Assembly: GCA_016901395.1 (NCBI GenBank)
Contig: JAEAMQ010000024.1
Location: forward strand, 1 to 64,000
Length of the DNA: 64,000 nucleotides
Source of the DNA: Prevotella sp.
GTDB lineage: Bacteria; Bacteroidota; Bacteroidia; Bacteroidales; Bacteroidaceae
Direction: 5' to 3'
Position numbers and translations under genes: made by a program. Every line of letters begins with the position of its first letter. Within the stretch, counting starts at the first letter, position 1. The notes under the pieces are model-generated. The model was not told the origin of the DNA and searched no databases. It saw only the letters and a program-made list of their open reading frames with translations. Shown piece after piece: positions 38,811 through 48,496 of this stretch.

Positions 38811-41762
38811 ATGAAACATATTCTACTTCTCGGACTTGTTCTCACCAGCATCATGGCGGCATGGGGCAAGCCCAACTTAGTGAAAGGCATCAAATACCAC
38901 ATCATCTGCAACGAGTTTCCGTCGGGATGTGTGGTGGATGGTAGCAGCTTCGGTCAAACTACACCCCTTTATTATTCCACGTCGGCTACCACAGCCGACG
39001 CGAGTTACTGGCTGTTCACAGAGACTTCAGAGGGTCTCTACACTATCCAGAACGCCGCCACGCGGCAGTATATCACCTTTGACGGCGAGCGCATCGAGGC
39101 TTCCAAACGCTACATCAGCATGACCCCGGAGCTTCACGGCGACTCGTCGGTGTGGTCGGTGAGCCAGTACAGCGGCACCATCTACACTCTGCGCTGCGCC
39201 GCGAGCAACGGCGAGATATGGGATGTGCGCCGCGACAGCTACATGGTGGGCACCTACAACACCTCGGGTGTGGGCGGCAACCAGCAGTTTTTCTTCCAGA
39301 CCGCCGGCGGCTCCACGGTGCAGGAGTATGTGGCACCCGTGGTGGGCGAGACGGGAATCAACGTCGACTCGTGGCTCGTGGCAGACATGAGCACCACCAA
39401 TGGGTGGGACAACCAGAGCTTTTGGGTAAACGGAAACGGATACTATGTGAACGGCAACGCGAGCATAGCGGCTCCTTTCATTGAGAATTGGCACAACGCC
39501 GGACTGGGCGGACTGGCCGACAGCCATCTGCTGCAGACCGCCGAAAACCTGCCCAACGGCAGCTATACCGTCACGGCCGACTTCATTGCCACCGACCAGT
39601 CGGGCCAGAACGCACCCGAAGGGGCCTATTTTGTGGTCAACGGGCAGTCGCAACAGCTGCGCACCCTCAACGGAACGCCCCTGCACTACAACCAGACGGT
39701 GACCGTGACCGACGGCAAAATCACAACCGGCGTGAACCTCGTCAACACCAATTGCAACTGGGTAGCCATCGACAATCTGCACCTATTGTTCAACGGTACG
39801 GCCGACGAACTGCTGACCGGAGAGCGTCAGAAAATCCTTACCGAGCTGCAGGACTACTACGATGCCGCCACCATCAACCATCATCTCGACTCGCTTGTCA
39901 CGGCCTACAGCGGCCACGACTCGCTGTTTGCCGTGCTGGAGATGTATCGCAAGAGCGTGATGTATCTGCCCCGCACAAGCCCCATCGAGCGTGGACTCGG
40001 CCAATTGATTGTCGGACAGCATGGATTGGCCTACGACGAGGAGTATTCCACCTATCTGCAATCCATCCCCGAAGCAAACTTCGGACATGACTATACGGCC
40101 GTGGTGCAGTACACCCCCAAGGCCGGTTACGGTCAGCTTTACATCAACGGACAGCCTGTGGCCAGCGGCTCGACCTATACTTTTAAGAATGTGGCGGCCG
40201 AGAGCAACTATGTATTGAGCGTGACCGACAGCCTCGGCAACACCACACGGGCCAACCTCACCTTCACTTGCCTGCCCGTGGTACAGCTCTTTGGCTCGTT
40301 CAACGACATCTACAGCCAGGGCTATTTCCGTGTCTACGAGCCCAATGCCGTAGAGCCAGAACTGCTCTTTGCCAAGGCAAAATGGCGCGGAGGCATCACC
40401 AACAATCCTGACAAACACAAGCGCAACTACCATGTGAAGCTGCTCGACGCGTCCGGACAGAAGCTCGAACGCAAGTTCTTCGGGCTGCGCAACGACAACA
40501 GCTGGATACTTGAGGCCGGACAGGTGGACATGAGCCGCATACGCAACAGGGTGCTCACAGACCTCTGGAACGATTTTGCCACCAAACCCTATTATTATGG
40601 TCAGGAGCCGAAAGCACTCACCGGCACCCGCGGACAGTTTGTGGAACTGCTGCTCAACGGCCGCTATGTGGGCCTCTACTGCATGACCGAGGCGATGGAT
40701 CGCAAGCAGATGAAACTCAAAAAGTATGACGAGACGACCTCCACGCAGCACGGATTGCTCTGGAAATCGAGCGATTGGTCCTACAGTGTGTTTATGGGTC
40801 ACAACTACAACAGCAACGTTTATCCCGGCACTTCGCCCGTAAACTACAACAATTCGTGGGAGACCTGGGACAACTATGAGAGCAAATATCCCGACTACGA
40901 CGACTACAATCAGTCGGACTGGGAACCGCTCTGGAATGCCGTGAACTTCGTCTGCACCGCGTCGGACAACGATTTCCGTAGCCAGTTCAACACCTATTTT
41001 GACTATCCCGTCATCAAAGACTACTACATTCTCATGGAGTCGGAGTTGTCGGCCGACAATCATGGCAAGAACATGTACTTCGGAGTCTACGACCGTCAGG
41101 CCGACCAGAAGGTCACAATCGGCGTGTGGGACATGGATGCCACGCTCGGACAGCGGTGGAGCGACTACTATTTCCACAACACAGACATCATGAATCCCGA
41201 GCGCGACTATGCCGAATACATCACCAATGAGGAGCACGGCGACTACAATCTGTTCCGTCGTCTGCGCAACACCAATGCCAATAATTTCAACGAGGAGGTG
41301 CGGCAGCGCTATGCCGAACTTCGAAAAGGCTACCTCAGCACGGCGTCGATACTCAGCCGGTTTAGCACTTATCTCGACCGGTTCAAGCTCTGTGGCGCGG
41401 CCGCGAGGGAGTCGAGGCGGTGGAGCGGAGACACCGACATCGCCGGACACACGCTCGATTTCGACGACGAAATGGCCTATATCACCGACTGGGTGACCCG
41501 CCGCATGAACTATCTCGACAATACCCGCTTCAAGATTGGGGAGTTGACAGGCATCGAAACCGTCAGCAACGACATGGCATTCAGCGTCGGTGCCGAGGGC
41601 AACAACATTGTAATCAGCTCCGCAAAGGCCGTTGCGGTGCCAGTTTACAGTGTCAACGGCAGTGTGGTGCGCACCGTTCAGGCCAAGGTCGGCACCACCG
41701 TCATCAGCGGTTTGCCCTCTGGTCTCTATGTCGTGGGGCATCAGAAGGTAGTCATCCGATAG
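38811..41762 (+). CDS. Secreted CotH-kinase-domain protein
   Basis: The 983-residue protein has a signal peptide (MKHILLLGLVLTSIMAAWGK), a ricin-like beta-trefoil region (SEGLYTIQNAATRQYITFDG, about 70-160), a carbohydrate-binding-like middle, and a CotH domain from about 490 (KAKWRGGITNNPDKHKRNY, VELLLNGRYVGLYCMTEAMD, IGVWDMDATLG) to about 870. CotH domains of spore coats and fungal surfaces are atypical protein kinases. The tail GTTVISGLPSGLYVVGHQKV resembles a type IX secretion C-terminal signal. Catalytic activity is not certain. A nested hairpin terminator follows. Confidence 0.9.
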   Translation: MKHILLLGLVLTSIMAAWGKPNLVKGIKYHIICNEFPSGCVVDGSSFGQTTPLYYSTSATTADASYWLFTETSEGLYTIQNAATRQYITFDGERIEASKRYISMTPELHGDSSVWSVSQYSGTIYTLRCAASNGEIWDVRRDSYMVGTYNTSGVGGNQQFFFQTAGGSTVQEYVAPVVGETGINVDSWLVADMSTTNGWDNQSFWVNGNGYYVNGNASIAAPFIENWHNAGLGGLADSHLLQTAENLPNGSYTVTADFIATDQSGQNAPEGAYFVVNGQSQQLRTLNGTPLHYNQTVTVTDGKITTGVNLVNTNCNWVAIDNLHLLFNGTADELLTGERQKILTELQDYYDAATINHHLDSLVTAYSGHDSLFAVLEMYRKSVMYLPRTSPIERGLGQLIVGQHGLAYDEEYSTYLQSIPEANFGHDYTAVVQYTPKAGYGQLYINGQPVASGSTYTFKNVAAESNYVLSVTDSLGNTTRANLTFTCLPVVQLFGSFNDIYSQGYFRVYEPNAVEPELLFAKAKWRGGITNNPDKHKRNYHVKLLDASGQKLERKFFGLRNDNSWILEAGQVDMSRIRNRVLTDLWNDFATKPYYYGQEPKALTGTRGQFVELLLNGRYVGLYCMTEAMDRKQMKLKKYDETTSTQHGLLWKSSDWSYSVFMGHNYNSNVYPGTSPVNYNNSWETWDNYESKYPDYDDYNQSDWEPLWNAVNFVCTASDNDFRSQFNTYFDYPVIKDYYILMESELSADNHGKNMYFGVYDRQADQKVTIGVWDMDATLGQRWSDYYFHNTDIMNPERDYAEYITNEEHGDYNLFRRLRNTNANNFNEEVRQRYAELRKGYLSTASILSRFSTYLDRFKLCGAAARESRRWSGDTDIAGHTLDFDDEMAYITDWVTRRMNYLDNTRFKIGELTGIETVSNDMAFSVGAEGNNIVISSAKAVAVPVYSVNGSVVRTVQAKVGTTVISGLPSGLYVVGHQKVVIR

Positions 41763-41795
41763 CCGGAGACAGCATCTCAAAAAAAGTATTTCCAT

Positions 41796-41845
41796 GCCGT
41801 GGGGCTGTGTAAGGTGGTCGAAAGACGCCTTTCCAGCCCCACGGC
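41796..41845 (+). terminator. Nested hairpin terminator after the CotH gene
   Basis: GCCGTGGGGCTG and CAGCCCCACGGC form a perfect 12-bp stem; the loop folds further around a GTCGAAAGAC tetraloop. Followed by TCGTTGTTG. Confidence 0.75.
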
Positions 41846-41906
41846 TCGTTGTTGCCGTCGTCGGAATTGATAGGGAAAAGCCTACCACAGAATAGGCATT
41901 TTCCAC

Positions 41907-41937
41907 TTGTTGCATAGCGATTTAAAGGCTATATTTG
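41907..41937 (+). promoter_or_regulatory. Promoter of the PorT-like barrel gene
   Basis: TTGT (41907-41910) and TATATTTG (41930-41937), 19 bp apart; the ATG is 26 bp downstream. Confidence 0.78.
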
Positions 41938-41963
41938 CCAAAGTAATTCTAAAAGAGAGTGTT

Positions 41964-42671
41964 ATGAAGAAGTTTTTGTTATCTTGTATGGCCTTGCTTA
42001 CCGCTGCGTCGGCCTCGGCCCAATACTATCCCGACGGCCGTCCGATACCGCCCCGCAAGCGTTCTGCATACTACAGTAGTCGCACGTCGTATTCCCGCCC
42101 GGTGGGCTATAGCCGCTATCCCAACACCTACTATGGCTTCCGCATCGGCCTGGGCGTAGCCACCGTGCACTCCGATGCCGCCGCCCTCGATGCCAATAAT
42201 GCCAAAACAGGTCTCAATGTGGGCTTTGTGATCGGCACCCAGATCGCTCCCTCTGCTCCCCTTTTCTTCGAAAGCGGACTCTACTACACCGAAAAGGGCG
42301 GCAAAAGCAACTACAACGGCAGTCGCTTCACCTACGGACTCAACTACCTGGAGCTTCCCTTGCTGCTCAAATACAAGTACTATGCCTCACCCGATGTGAG
42401 CATAGAGCCGTTTGTGGGTGGCTATCTCGCTGCGGGAGTAGGTGGCAAAATCAAGGACTATGGCGACCGACAGGCCTACTCCAGCTTTGACAATGACGTG
42501 TCGAGCAGCTTCCGTCGCTTCGACGGTGGACTGAAAGTGGGCTGTGGCGTGAGCTTCCAGATGCTCTATCTCGGCGTGAGCTACGACATCGGACTGGCCA
42601 ATGTGGGGCATTACGACTTTGAGGACACGCGCACAGGATGCCTCAATCTGGACTTCGGCGTGAACTTCTGA
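41964..42671 (+). CDS. PorT-like outer-membrane beta-barrel protein
   Basis: The start at 41964 gives MKKFLLSCMALLTAASASAQ, a signal peptide. The mature 215 residues start with a Pro/Arg/Tyr-rich segment (RPIPPRKRSAYYSSRTSYSR) and continue as an eight-strand barrel of the porin/PorT type (GFRIGLGVATVHSD, FFESGLYYTEKGG, LNYLELPLLLKYKYY, GCGVSFQMLYLGVSYDIGLANV). The end LNLDFGVNF gives the terminal aromatic residue expected for barrel assembly. Function unknown. Confidence 0.9.
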   Translation: MKKFLLSCMALLTAASASAQYYPDGRPIPPRKRSAYYSSRTSYSRPVGYSRYPNTYYGFRIGLGVATVHSDAAALDANNAKTGLNVGFVIGTQIAPSAPLFFESGLYYTEKGGKSNYNGSRFTYGLNYLELPLLLKYKYYASPDVSIEPFVGGYLAAGVGGKIKDYGDRQAYSSFDNDVSSSFRRFDGGLKVGCGVSFQMLYLGVSYDIGLANVGHYDFEDTRTGCLNLDFGVNF

Positions 42672-42676
42672 CGCAA

Positions 42677-42716
42677 TAGGTAGCACTTTAATGAGTAGTG
42701 CTACCTATTTTATTTT
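42677..42716 (+). terminator. Rho-independent terminator after the barrel gene
   Basis: TAGGTAGCACT and AGTGCTACCTA form a perfect 11-bp stem followed by TTTTATTTT. Confidence 0.9.
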
Positions 42717-42756
42717 CTGTTCATCTTTTCTGCTTTTTTCAGACCTTTCGGCCCCG

Positions 42757-42792
42757 TCGGACCAGTCAGATTAGTCAGACCAGTCTGAGAAA
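42757..42792. repeat. TCGGACNAG 9-bp repeat (4 units)
   Basis: TCGGACCAG, TCAGATTAG, TCAGACCAG and TCTGAGAAA in tandem. Confidence 0.85.
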
Positions 42793-43112
42793 ACAACCGC
42801 TTCTACCCTGCTAACCACCCCATCATACCAGCCTTGACATCTGGGCCGCGCTGCAATTTTCGTCCCTTTCATCAATTCTCTCCGATATTTTGATAAATAG
42901 AGGAACTTCACTTTTCATCAGAACAACACATATTATTCTTATTATCAATGATTTAATTTTATATTACATCCTCTATATCAACCTATAGTTTAGGATTAAA
43001 ACTTTACACTTTTTTGTCGCACTTTGGTCTGATTGCATGTTTTTTGGATGAAAAAATGGGGGAAATAGAGGAAATAATCAGACATGGAGAAACAAAATAA
43101 TGGCTGTTTGGG
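42793..43112. other. Spacer before the S9 peptidase gene
   Basis: About 320 bp, becoming AT-rich, with no gene or clear structure except the promoter at its right edge. Confidence 0.6.
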
Positions 43113-43143
43113 TTGGCAGACGATAGAAAAACGCATATCTTTG
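43113..43143 (+). promoter_or_regulatory. Promoter of the S9 peptidase gene
   Basis: TTGG (43113-43116) and TATCTTTG (43136-43143), 19 bp apart; the ATG lies 20 bp downstream. Confidence 0.82.
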
Positions 43144-43163
43144 CAACCATTAATACTATAACA

Positions 43164-45296
43164 ATGAAAAAGGAATTGATATTCTCTTTAGCCATGCTCG
43201 CCATGTTGCCCGCTATGGCTCAGAAGCGCGCCTATACGGTGGAGGACGTCTATCGCATCAAGTACGCCTCGTCGCCCACCGTCTCTGTGGACGGAAAATT
43301 GGCCTTCAGCGTCTCCCGACAAGACCTCAAGGCACAGAAATCGTATAGCAACATCGTGGTGCGCAAGCCCACAAGGTCGGGCCTCAAGGGTATTATCAAC
43401 GCCGAGGAAAGCCCCATCACGACCGACGGTAAGAGTTTTTCGCCCTTCTGGTCGCAGGATGGCAAAAGCCTCTACTATCTCTCCTACGCCGAGGGAACCA
43501 CACAAGTCTACCGCTATGAGAACGGACGGTCGGAGAAAATCACCGACTACGCGCTGGGCGTGCAGGGCGCAACCCTCTCGCCCGACGGCAATCTGATAGC
43601 CTTTGCTGCCGAGGTGCTGCCCGAAATAGGCGGTGCAGACGGCAAGGCCAACAAGGAAGCCTTCGACAAAAAGGCAAAAAACCCCATACAGGCCCATGTG
43701 TCTGACAAACTCTTCCTGCGCCACTGGACCGACTATGCCGATGGAAAATACTGGCACATCATTGTATATAATATCGCCGAGAAGACCTATACCGACGTGA
43801 CACCCGGTGCATACCACAGTCCCGTCTTTTCTCCAAGCGGACCCTCGGGCTTCGTGTTTTCACCCGATTCCAAGGAGATTTGCTACCTCAGCAACCACGA
43901 CGAGCACCCCGAAGCGTCTACCAACTGCGACCTCTGGACGGTACCGGTGACTGGCGGCGAGGCCCAAAACCTTACATCAGAAAATCCCGCCTGGGACGGC
44001 AGTCCACAGTATTCGCCCGACGGTCGCTATATTGCCTACCGCTTCCAGCGCACCCCAAGCTACGAGAGCGACCGGTTTATCCTCGGCCTCTACGACCGCA
44101 AGACGGGCAAGAAAACGGTGCTCACAGAGCAGTTTGACAACTGGGTGGACGACTATAAATGGTCGCCCGACTCGAAGACCATCTATTTCCTGGGACAGGA
44201 AAAGGGCTACGAGCCGCTCTATCAAGTGAGTCTGAAGACCGGAAAAATCCTCAAAATCCTCGGCCATCGGGCCATCACCAGCTTCGATTTCGACCAGAAC
44301 GGCAACTTCTATTACACCTGGTCGTCGACCGGCAAGCCCAGCGAGCTGTATGTGTCGCGCCCCGACACCAAGAAGGGATGGTCTGATAATCGCTTGAAAC
44401 AGGCTTTTCTCATGGAGACACCCCTCACCCATCTCAACGACTCGCTGGTCGCAGCCGTCGACTTCCGCCCCTCCGAGGCGATGTGGGTCAAGGGTGCCGA
44501 CGGCGACTCCGTAGAGGTATTCATCGTGAAACCCCACGGTTTCGATGCCTCGAAGAAGTATCCGCTCGTCATCAATGTGCACGGCGGGCCCCAGATGCAG
44601 TGGATGGACAGCTATCGTGCCGACTGGCAGGTCTATCCCGGCGCGGGCTATGTGGTGGCCTACCCCAATCCCCACGGCTCCACAGGCTATGGTCAGGCCT
44701 TCTGCCGCGCTATCAGCGGCTCGTGGGGCGGCCGTCCCTACGAAGACGTGATGCGCGTCACCGATGCTCTTGCCCAGCTCTCCTACGTCGATTCCACCCG
44801 CATGGGCGCGATGGGATGGAGCTATGGCGGCTATTTCATGAACTGGTTGCAGGGCCACACCAAGCGTTTCAAGTGTCTGGCTTCGATGATGGGACTCTTC
44901 GACCTCAACGCCATGTGGGGCACCACCGAGGAGCTGTGGTTCCCCAATTTCGACCTCGAAGGCCAGCCCTGGAACTCGCCATTGTATAAGAAATGGAGTC
45001 CGTCGGAGTTTATCCACAACTTCGCTACCCCCACGCTTATCATCACCGGCGAGCGCGACTACCGCGTGAGCTACAACCAGAGTCTGCAATATTTCACCAC
45101 GCTGCAGACCCTTGGCATCCCCTCTCGCCTCATTGTTTTCGACAATGACGGCCATTGGCCCAGTGGGTTGAAGTCGATGCCGCTCTACTACAACGCCCAT
45201 CTGGAGTGGTTCCACAAGTATCTCGGCGGCGATCCCGCACCGTGGGACACGCAGCGCATGGTGATGGAAAGCCCCTACGCCGATAGCAGTAAGTAA
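43164..45296 (+). CDS. S9-family prolyl oligopeptidase-like serine peptidase, exported
   Basis: The start at 43164 gives the signal peptide MKKELIFSLAMLAMLPAMAQ; the frame upstream overlaps the promoter. The 710-residue protein has a beta-propeller with repeated SPDG-type blades (ATLSPDGNLIAFA, SPQYSPDGRYIAYRF, YKWSPDSKTIYFLG). The C-terminal alpha/beta hydrolase has the nucleophile in GWSYGGYF near 552, Asp in GERDYRV near 630 and His in DNDGHWPSG near 665. It probably acts in the periplasm on short peptides as a dipeptidyl or acylaminoacyl peptidase; the exact type is undetermined. Confidence 0.95.
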   Translation: MKKELIFSLAMLAMLPAMAQKRAYTVEDVYRIKYASSPTVSVDGKLAFSVSRQDLKAQKSYSNIVVRKPTRSGLKGIINAEESPITTDGKSFSPFWSQDGKSLYYLSYAEGTTQVYRYENGRSEKITDYALGVQGATLSPDGNLIAFAAEVLPEIGGADGKANKEAFDKKAKNPIQAHVSDKLFLRHWTDYADGKYWHIIVYNIAEKTYTDVTPGAYHSPVFSPSGPSGFVFSPDSKEICYLSNHDEHPEASTNCDLWTVPVTGGEAQNLTSENPAWDGSPQYSPDGRYIAYRFQRTPSYESDRFILGLYDRKTGKKTVLTEQFDNWVDDYKWSPDSKTIYFLGQEKGYEPLYQVSLKTGKILKILGHRAITSFDFDQNGNFYYTWSSTGKPSELYVSRPDTKKGWSDNRLKQAFLMETPLTHLNDSLVAAVDFRPSEAMWVKGADGDSVEVFIVKPHGFDASKKYPLVINVHGGPQMQWMDSYRADWQVYPGAGYVVAYPNPHGSTGYGQAFCRAISGSWGGRPYEDVMRVTDALAQLSYVDSTRMGAMGWSYGGYFMNWLQGHTKRFKCLASMMGLFDLNAMWGTTEELWFPNFDLEGQPWNSPLYKKWSPSEFIHNFATPTLIITGERDYRVSYNQSLQYFTTLQTLGIPSRLIVFDNDGHWPSGLKSMPLYYNAHLEWFHKYLGGDPAPWDTQRMVMESPYADSSK

Positions 45297-45348
45297 ACGA
45301 CGGGCACCCGGCGACACCCCTGCCGGACTGTCCTCTCCCCCAATCCGT

Positions 45349-45390
45349 GTCCTCCCGGCAACATTCTGGTTGTCGGGAGGACTTGCTTTA
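45349..45390 (+). terminator. Rho-independent terminator after the S9 gene
   Basis: GTCCTCCCGGCAAC pairs with GTTGTCGGGAGGAC with one mismatch, followed by TTGCTTTAT. Confidence 0.82.
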
Positions 45391-46294
45391 TAACATCGCT
45401 CTGGAAGCCTTTAGAACTGTGGCACAAAAGCGAGGGGACGGAAAATTATAAAAATAATTCATCATTTACAACCTCTTTTCTACTTCCCCTTTCAGCCTCT
45501 CACCCCCACTCAAAACACCATCTCTACCCCATCTTACCCTCAATAAAATCTCATTTTTCTCTGATTTCACCCCTATTTCATTGTGTTTTCACTCATTTTC
45601 CTTCTCTTTTTGGCCTGTTTCGCCTTGAGATTAGGTGCTAATCGTCCTGCGATTAGATAGTAATCGTCTCACGATTCGATAGTAATCGTAAAACCATCTT
45701 TTGTTAACAAATTACAAGTCACTGATTATCAACCACTTCTTTTTCATCCATTTTTCGCTGTTTTTCATACCCCTCTCTCTTGGATGGGATAATCATGGCA
45801 GGACTTTGGCCTATTGTTCAAATTATTTCATGGGTATTTTATGATGGCTACCCTGCTTGTATTTTACCACGGATACCACGAATTGGACAGATAATGGAAG
45901 GTCATTATTCAATTTATTATCCACAAAAGACACAAAAATTACAGACGCAAACTTCGCATCATTGATATTCCGAGTCTTTTGTGTCTTTTGTAGACTCAAC
46001 CAAAAGAGTAATGTCAGCGTTCTTAAGCATTCGTTAGAATGCGCGCAAGAACGGTTTTTGAGTCTTTTGTGTTTTTAGTGGACTGAAAAATATTATCTTC
46101 TATTTTTAATGAAGAAAGACCTAATAATATCTGTGAAATTCTTGAAATCTGAGGTTTAATACGCAAAAGCCAATATAAATAAAGGCAAAGGTAATCAAAA
46201 ACAAAGATGATGGCAGGGTAAAAAAACAAACGGTCATGGACAGCGAGAGACATGTCCATGACCGTGAATAGGGTTGTGAAAAAGGAGGGAGGGG
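45391..46294. other. Long spacer with repeats and no supported gene
   Basis: About 900 bp. It holds the dyad array (45624-45689) and, around 45921-46080, several ACAAAAGACACAAAA / CTTTTGTGTCTTTTGT segments on both strands that could fold on themselves. Open frames here lack family features. Confidence 0.6.
45624..45689. repeat. Dyad repeat, three 22-bp units (copy C, inverted)
   Basis: Units start at 45624, 45646 and 45668. The last, read on the minus strand, contains CGATTACTATCGAATCGTGA, identical over 20 bases to copy A. Confidence 0.92.
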
Positions 46295-47344
46295 CTACGA
46301 TTTGAGGTTTTGCTCCACCCGCTCGACGATGGTTTCGGGCTTGATATTGACCAGACAGGCATTGTCGCCACGCTGGCACGGACGTTTGCCGTAGATGGAA
46401 CAGGGACGGCATTCCATGTCGATCTGAATGACATTCTCGGGCTTCTGCCCCCACCCCATGAAGCCTGCAAGAGGATGGGTGGCCCCCCAGATGCTCACCA
46501 CGGGTGTAGCCACGAGTGAGGCCAGGTGCATGTTGGCACTGTCCATCGACACCATCACATCGAGATGGCTCATGAGAATCAGCTCCTCGTTGAGCCCGTT
46601 GAGCAGTGCGGAGGCATTGGTGCAATGGGTATTCTGTTCCACAATCGTATCGATGACCGACTTCTCGCGGTCGCCTCCACCGAAGAGGAAGATGCGGCAG
46701 GAAGGATGTTTGGCCGTGATCTGGGCGATGACCTGTTTCATAAGCGGCAATGGGTAGGTCTTGGGGCCGTGCGCGGCAAACGGAGCGATGCCGATCCACT
46801 GCTGGAATGCCTTCTTATCGCCTATCTCCTCGGGCAGCAACCGCAGGTTGGCCTGCTCGGGGGTGAGCATTGAAGTGAATTCGGGACGAATGGGATAGCC
46901 CAACTCTTCGAACACTTTCGCATAGTTTTCAAAGGCCGTCGGCAAGGCTTCCAGCACTTTGTCATGCGATGCAGTGAGCAGCCTGCGCTGCTGACGATGC
47001 TTGTCGATGTGGGCCACTCGCGTTTGGTCCACATTAAACCGCATGCGCAGATAATTGGAACGGATGACGTTGTGCAGGTCGGCCACGGCCGTGAAATGCT
47101 TGGCCGCAAGCCTTCGATAAAGTGCGTTCAGGCCCTTGATGCCATGGTATTCGGTCTTGATGTCGGCCTCCATAAAGCCCACATTGGGTGCAAGATGCTC
47201 AAAAAAGGGTTTGGCAAACGGACGCGACAGCATAGTGATGCGGACATGCGGATACTGCTTGGCCAATGCATAGACCACTGGAACCGTCATGGCGACATCG
47301 CCCATTGCGGAAAAACGAATGACCAGAATGTGTTCAGTTTTCAT
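46295..47344 (-). CDS. Glycosyltransferase family 9 (heptosyltransferase-like) protein
   Basis: GT9 enzymes add heptose or related sugars to the lipopolysaccharide core at the inner membrane. The 349-residue protein starts ILVIRFSAMGDVAMTVPVVYAL, the family's conserved RxSxxGD motif, and has a second Rossmann half with IGIAPFAAHGPKTYP near 185 and the donor-binding DVMVSMDSANMHLASLVATPVVSIWG near 260-285. The C terminus includes a four-cysteine segment (ECRPCSIYGKRPCQRGDNAC), as in many GT9 members. It follows DUF4254 by 28 bp in the same transcript. Confidence 0.93.
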   Translation of the reverse strand: MKTEHILVIRFSAMGDVAMTVPVVYALAKQYPHVRITMLSRPFAKPFFEHLAPNVGFMEADIKTEYHGIKGLNALYRRLAAKHFTAVADLHNVIRSNYLRMRFNVDQTRVAHIDKHRQQRRLLTASHDKVLEALPTAFENYAKVFEELGYPIRPEFTSMLTPEQANLRLLPEEIGDKKAFQQWIGIAPFAAHGPKTYPLPLMKQVIAQITAKHPSCRIFLFGGGDREKSVIDTIVEQNTHCTNASALLNGLNEELILMSHLDVMVSMDSANMHLASLVATPVVSIWGATHPLAGFMGWGQKPENVIQIDMECRPCSIYGKRPCQRGDNACLVNIKPETIVERVEQNLKS

Positions 47345-47372
47345 AGAAAAGGAGAACGCGGACAGGGCTTGG

Positions 47373-47978
47373 TTATTTTTTCTTGTAGAGCACAGGGTTG
47401 GTACTGGGGTCGTTGTACATCTTCATCTGGCGGTATACCTTCATATACTTACGGCCAGCCTCGATGTCTTCGAGCAGTTGGTCAATGGCCAACCCAAGGT
47501 CTTTCTGCTGTTCGATCAGTACGTTGAACTTTCCCTGACAGAGCTTGTGGTGCTCGGGGGAAGCATCGGGACGCTCCACCTGCTCACGCATGTGGTAGAT
47601 CTTCAGGGCAAGAATAGACAGACGGTCGATGGCCCAGGCCGGACTCTCAGTGTTGAGACGTGCATCGGGCAAGGGGTTGACATCCGAATACTTCTGTCGG
47701 AAGAACGAGTCTATCTGCTCCACGAGGTCTGTCCGGTCCTGATTGGAGCGGTCAATGCGCCGCTTGAGCGACAAGGCCTCAAGCGGATCAATGTGAGGAT
47801 CGCGGATAATATCCTCAAGATGCCACTGTACGGTATCTATCCAGCACTTCAGATAAAGGCGGTTCTCGATAGAGTCGCGCTCGTATGGATTGCTGATGGG
47901 GGTGTCAATGTTGTCCTTGGTGTGATAATCTTCAATTGCCTTATTGAAGATTACGTTGCAATGCTGTGTAAATGACAT
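47373..47978 (-). CDS. DUF4254-family protein
   Basis: The 201-residue, mostly alpha-helical protein matches the DUF4254 family of Bacteroidetes: SFTQHCNVIFNKAIEDYHTKD at the start, NRLYLKCWIDTVQWHLEDIIRDP near 40-62 and the coiled region NTESPAWAIDRLSILALKIYHM. No catalytic motif is apparent. It is regularly found beside GT9 glycosyltransferases, as here, which suggests a role in surface-glycan assembly; that link is inference from context. Confidence 0.88.
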   Translation of the reverse strand: MSFTQHCNVIFNKAIEDYHTKDNIDTPISNPYERDSIENRLYLKCWIDTVQWHLEDIIRDPHIDPLEALSLKRRIDRSNQDRTDLVEQIDSFFRQKYSDVNPLPDARLNTESPAWAIDRLSILALKIYHMREQVERPDASPEHHKLCQGKFNVLIEQQKDLGLAIDQLLEDIEAGRKYMKVYRQMKMYNDPSTNPVLYKKK

Positions 47979-48002
47979 GTTGAGTATAGATTTTTATTGG
48001 TG

Positions 48003-48033
48003 CAAAGTTACCAAATGATTTTGAACTGTGCAA
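48003..48033 (-). promoter_or_regulatory. Promoter of the DUF4254-GT9 operon
   Basis: On the minus strand TTGC (48033-48030) and TAACTTTG (48010-48003), 19 bp apart, 24 bp before the ATG. Confidence 0.78.
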
Positions 48034-48115
48034 CATAATGTTTTAAAAAAAGGTGATATTTTATGCACAATGATAGGGTGTTTGTGCAACGTTATGTCAT
48101 TTTTAAAGTAAAATA

Positions 48116-48147
48116 TTTGCGTATATGATAAAAATGTTGTTTCTTTG
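48116..48147 (+). promoter_or_regulatory. Promoter of acpP
   Basis: TTTG (48116-48119) and TTTCTTTG (48140-48147), 20 bp apart, leaving a leader of about 45 bases. Upstream, TGTGCAAC occurs twice (48027, 48083), each followed by an ATAATG or GTTATG motif, which may be operator sequence. Confidence 0.6.
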
Positions 48148-48196
48148 CAGCCGTTTTGTAGAAATTTATTAATAACATTTTAAAAAAGTTACAATC

Positions 48197-48433
48197 ATGT
48201 CAGAAATCGAAGCAAAAGTTAAGACCATTATTGTTGACAAACTGGGTGTTGATGAAGCAGAGGTAAAGCCCGAAGCAAGTTTCACAAATGACCTGGGTGC
48301 AGATTCTTTGGATACTGTAGAGCTGATCATGGAGTTTGAGAAGGAATTTGGTATCTCTATTCCTGATGACAAGGCTGAGACCATCCAGACCGTTCAGGAC
48401 GCCATCAACTATATTCAGGAGAACGCTAAGTAA
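48197..48433 (+). CDS. acpP: Acyl carrier protein
   Basis: ACP carries growing fatty-acid chains on a 4'-phosphopantetheine arm. The 78-residue acidic protein has the modification site in [17 protein letters not shown] (Ser at about residue 38), preceded by the usual [10 protein letters not shown] helix. It is followed by a terminator-like hairpin and then fabF, the standard fatty-acid synthesis neighbour. Confidence 0.98.
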   Translation: MSEIEAKVKTIIVDKLGVDEAEVKPEASFTNDLGADSLDTVELIMEFEKEFGISIPDDKAETIQTVQDAINYIQENAK

Positions 48434-48446
48434 ATTGGCGTCGAAT

Positions 48447-48480
48447 GTTTAGCGTTTTTCTGAAAACGCTAAACTTTTAT
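48447..48480 (+). terminator. Hairpin terminator/attenuator between acpP and fabF
   Basis: GTTTAGCGTTTT and AAAACGCTAAAC form a perfect 12-bp stem with a TCTG loop, followed by TTTTAT. Partial readthrough would set a higher acpP than fabF level. Confidence 0.88.
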
Positions 48481-48496
48481 CCTAAAACACAATTCA

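Noticed and set aside
39783..41915. 710-codon minus-strand open frame opposite the CotH gene
   Set aside because: It mirrors a well-supported secreted CotH protein; long antisense frames are common in G/C-rich third-position genes.
45917..45925. DnaA box (TTATCCACA) as sign of an origin
   Set aside because: Only one match was seen, without a cluster, an AT-rich unwinding region or dnaA nearby.
48020..48100. FabR-type operator before acpP
   Set aside because: Two TGTGCAAC motifs are present but are 56 bp apart and match no regulator site I can name; noted only within the promoter entry.
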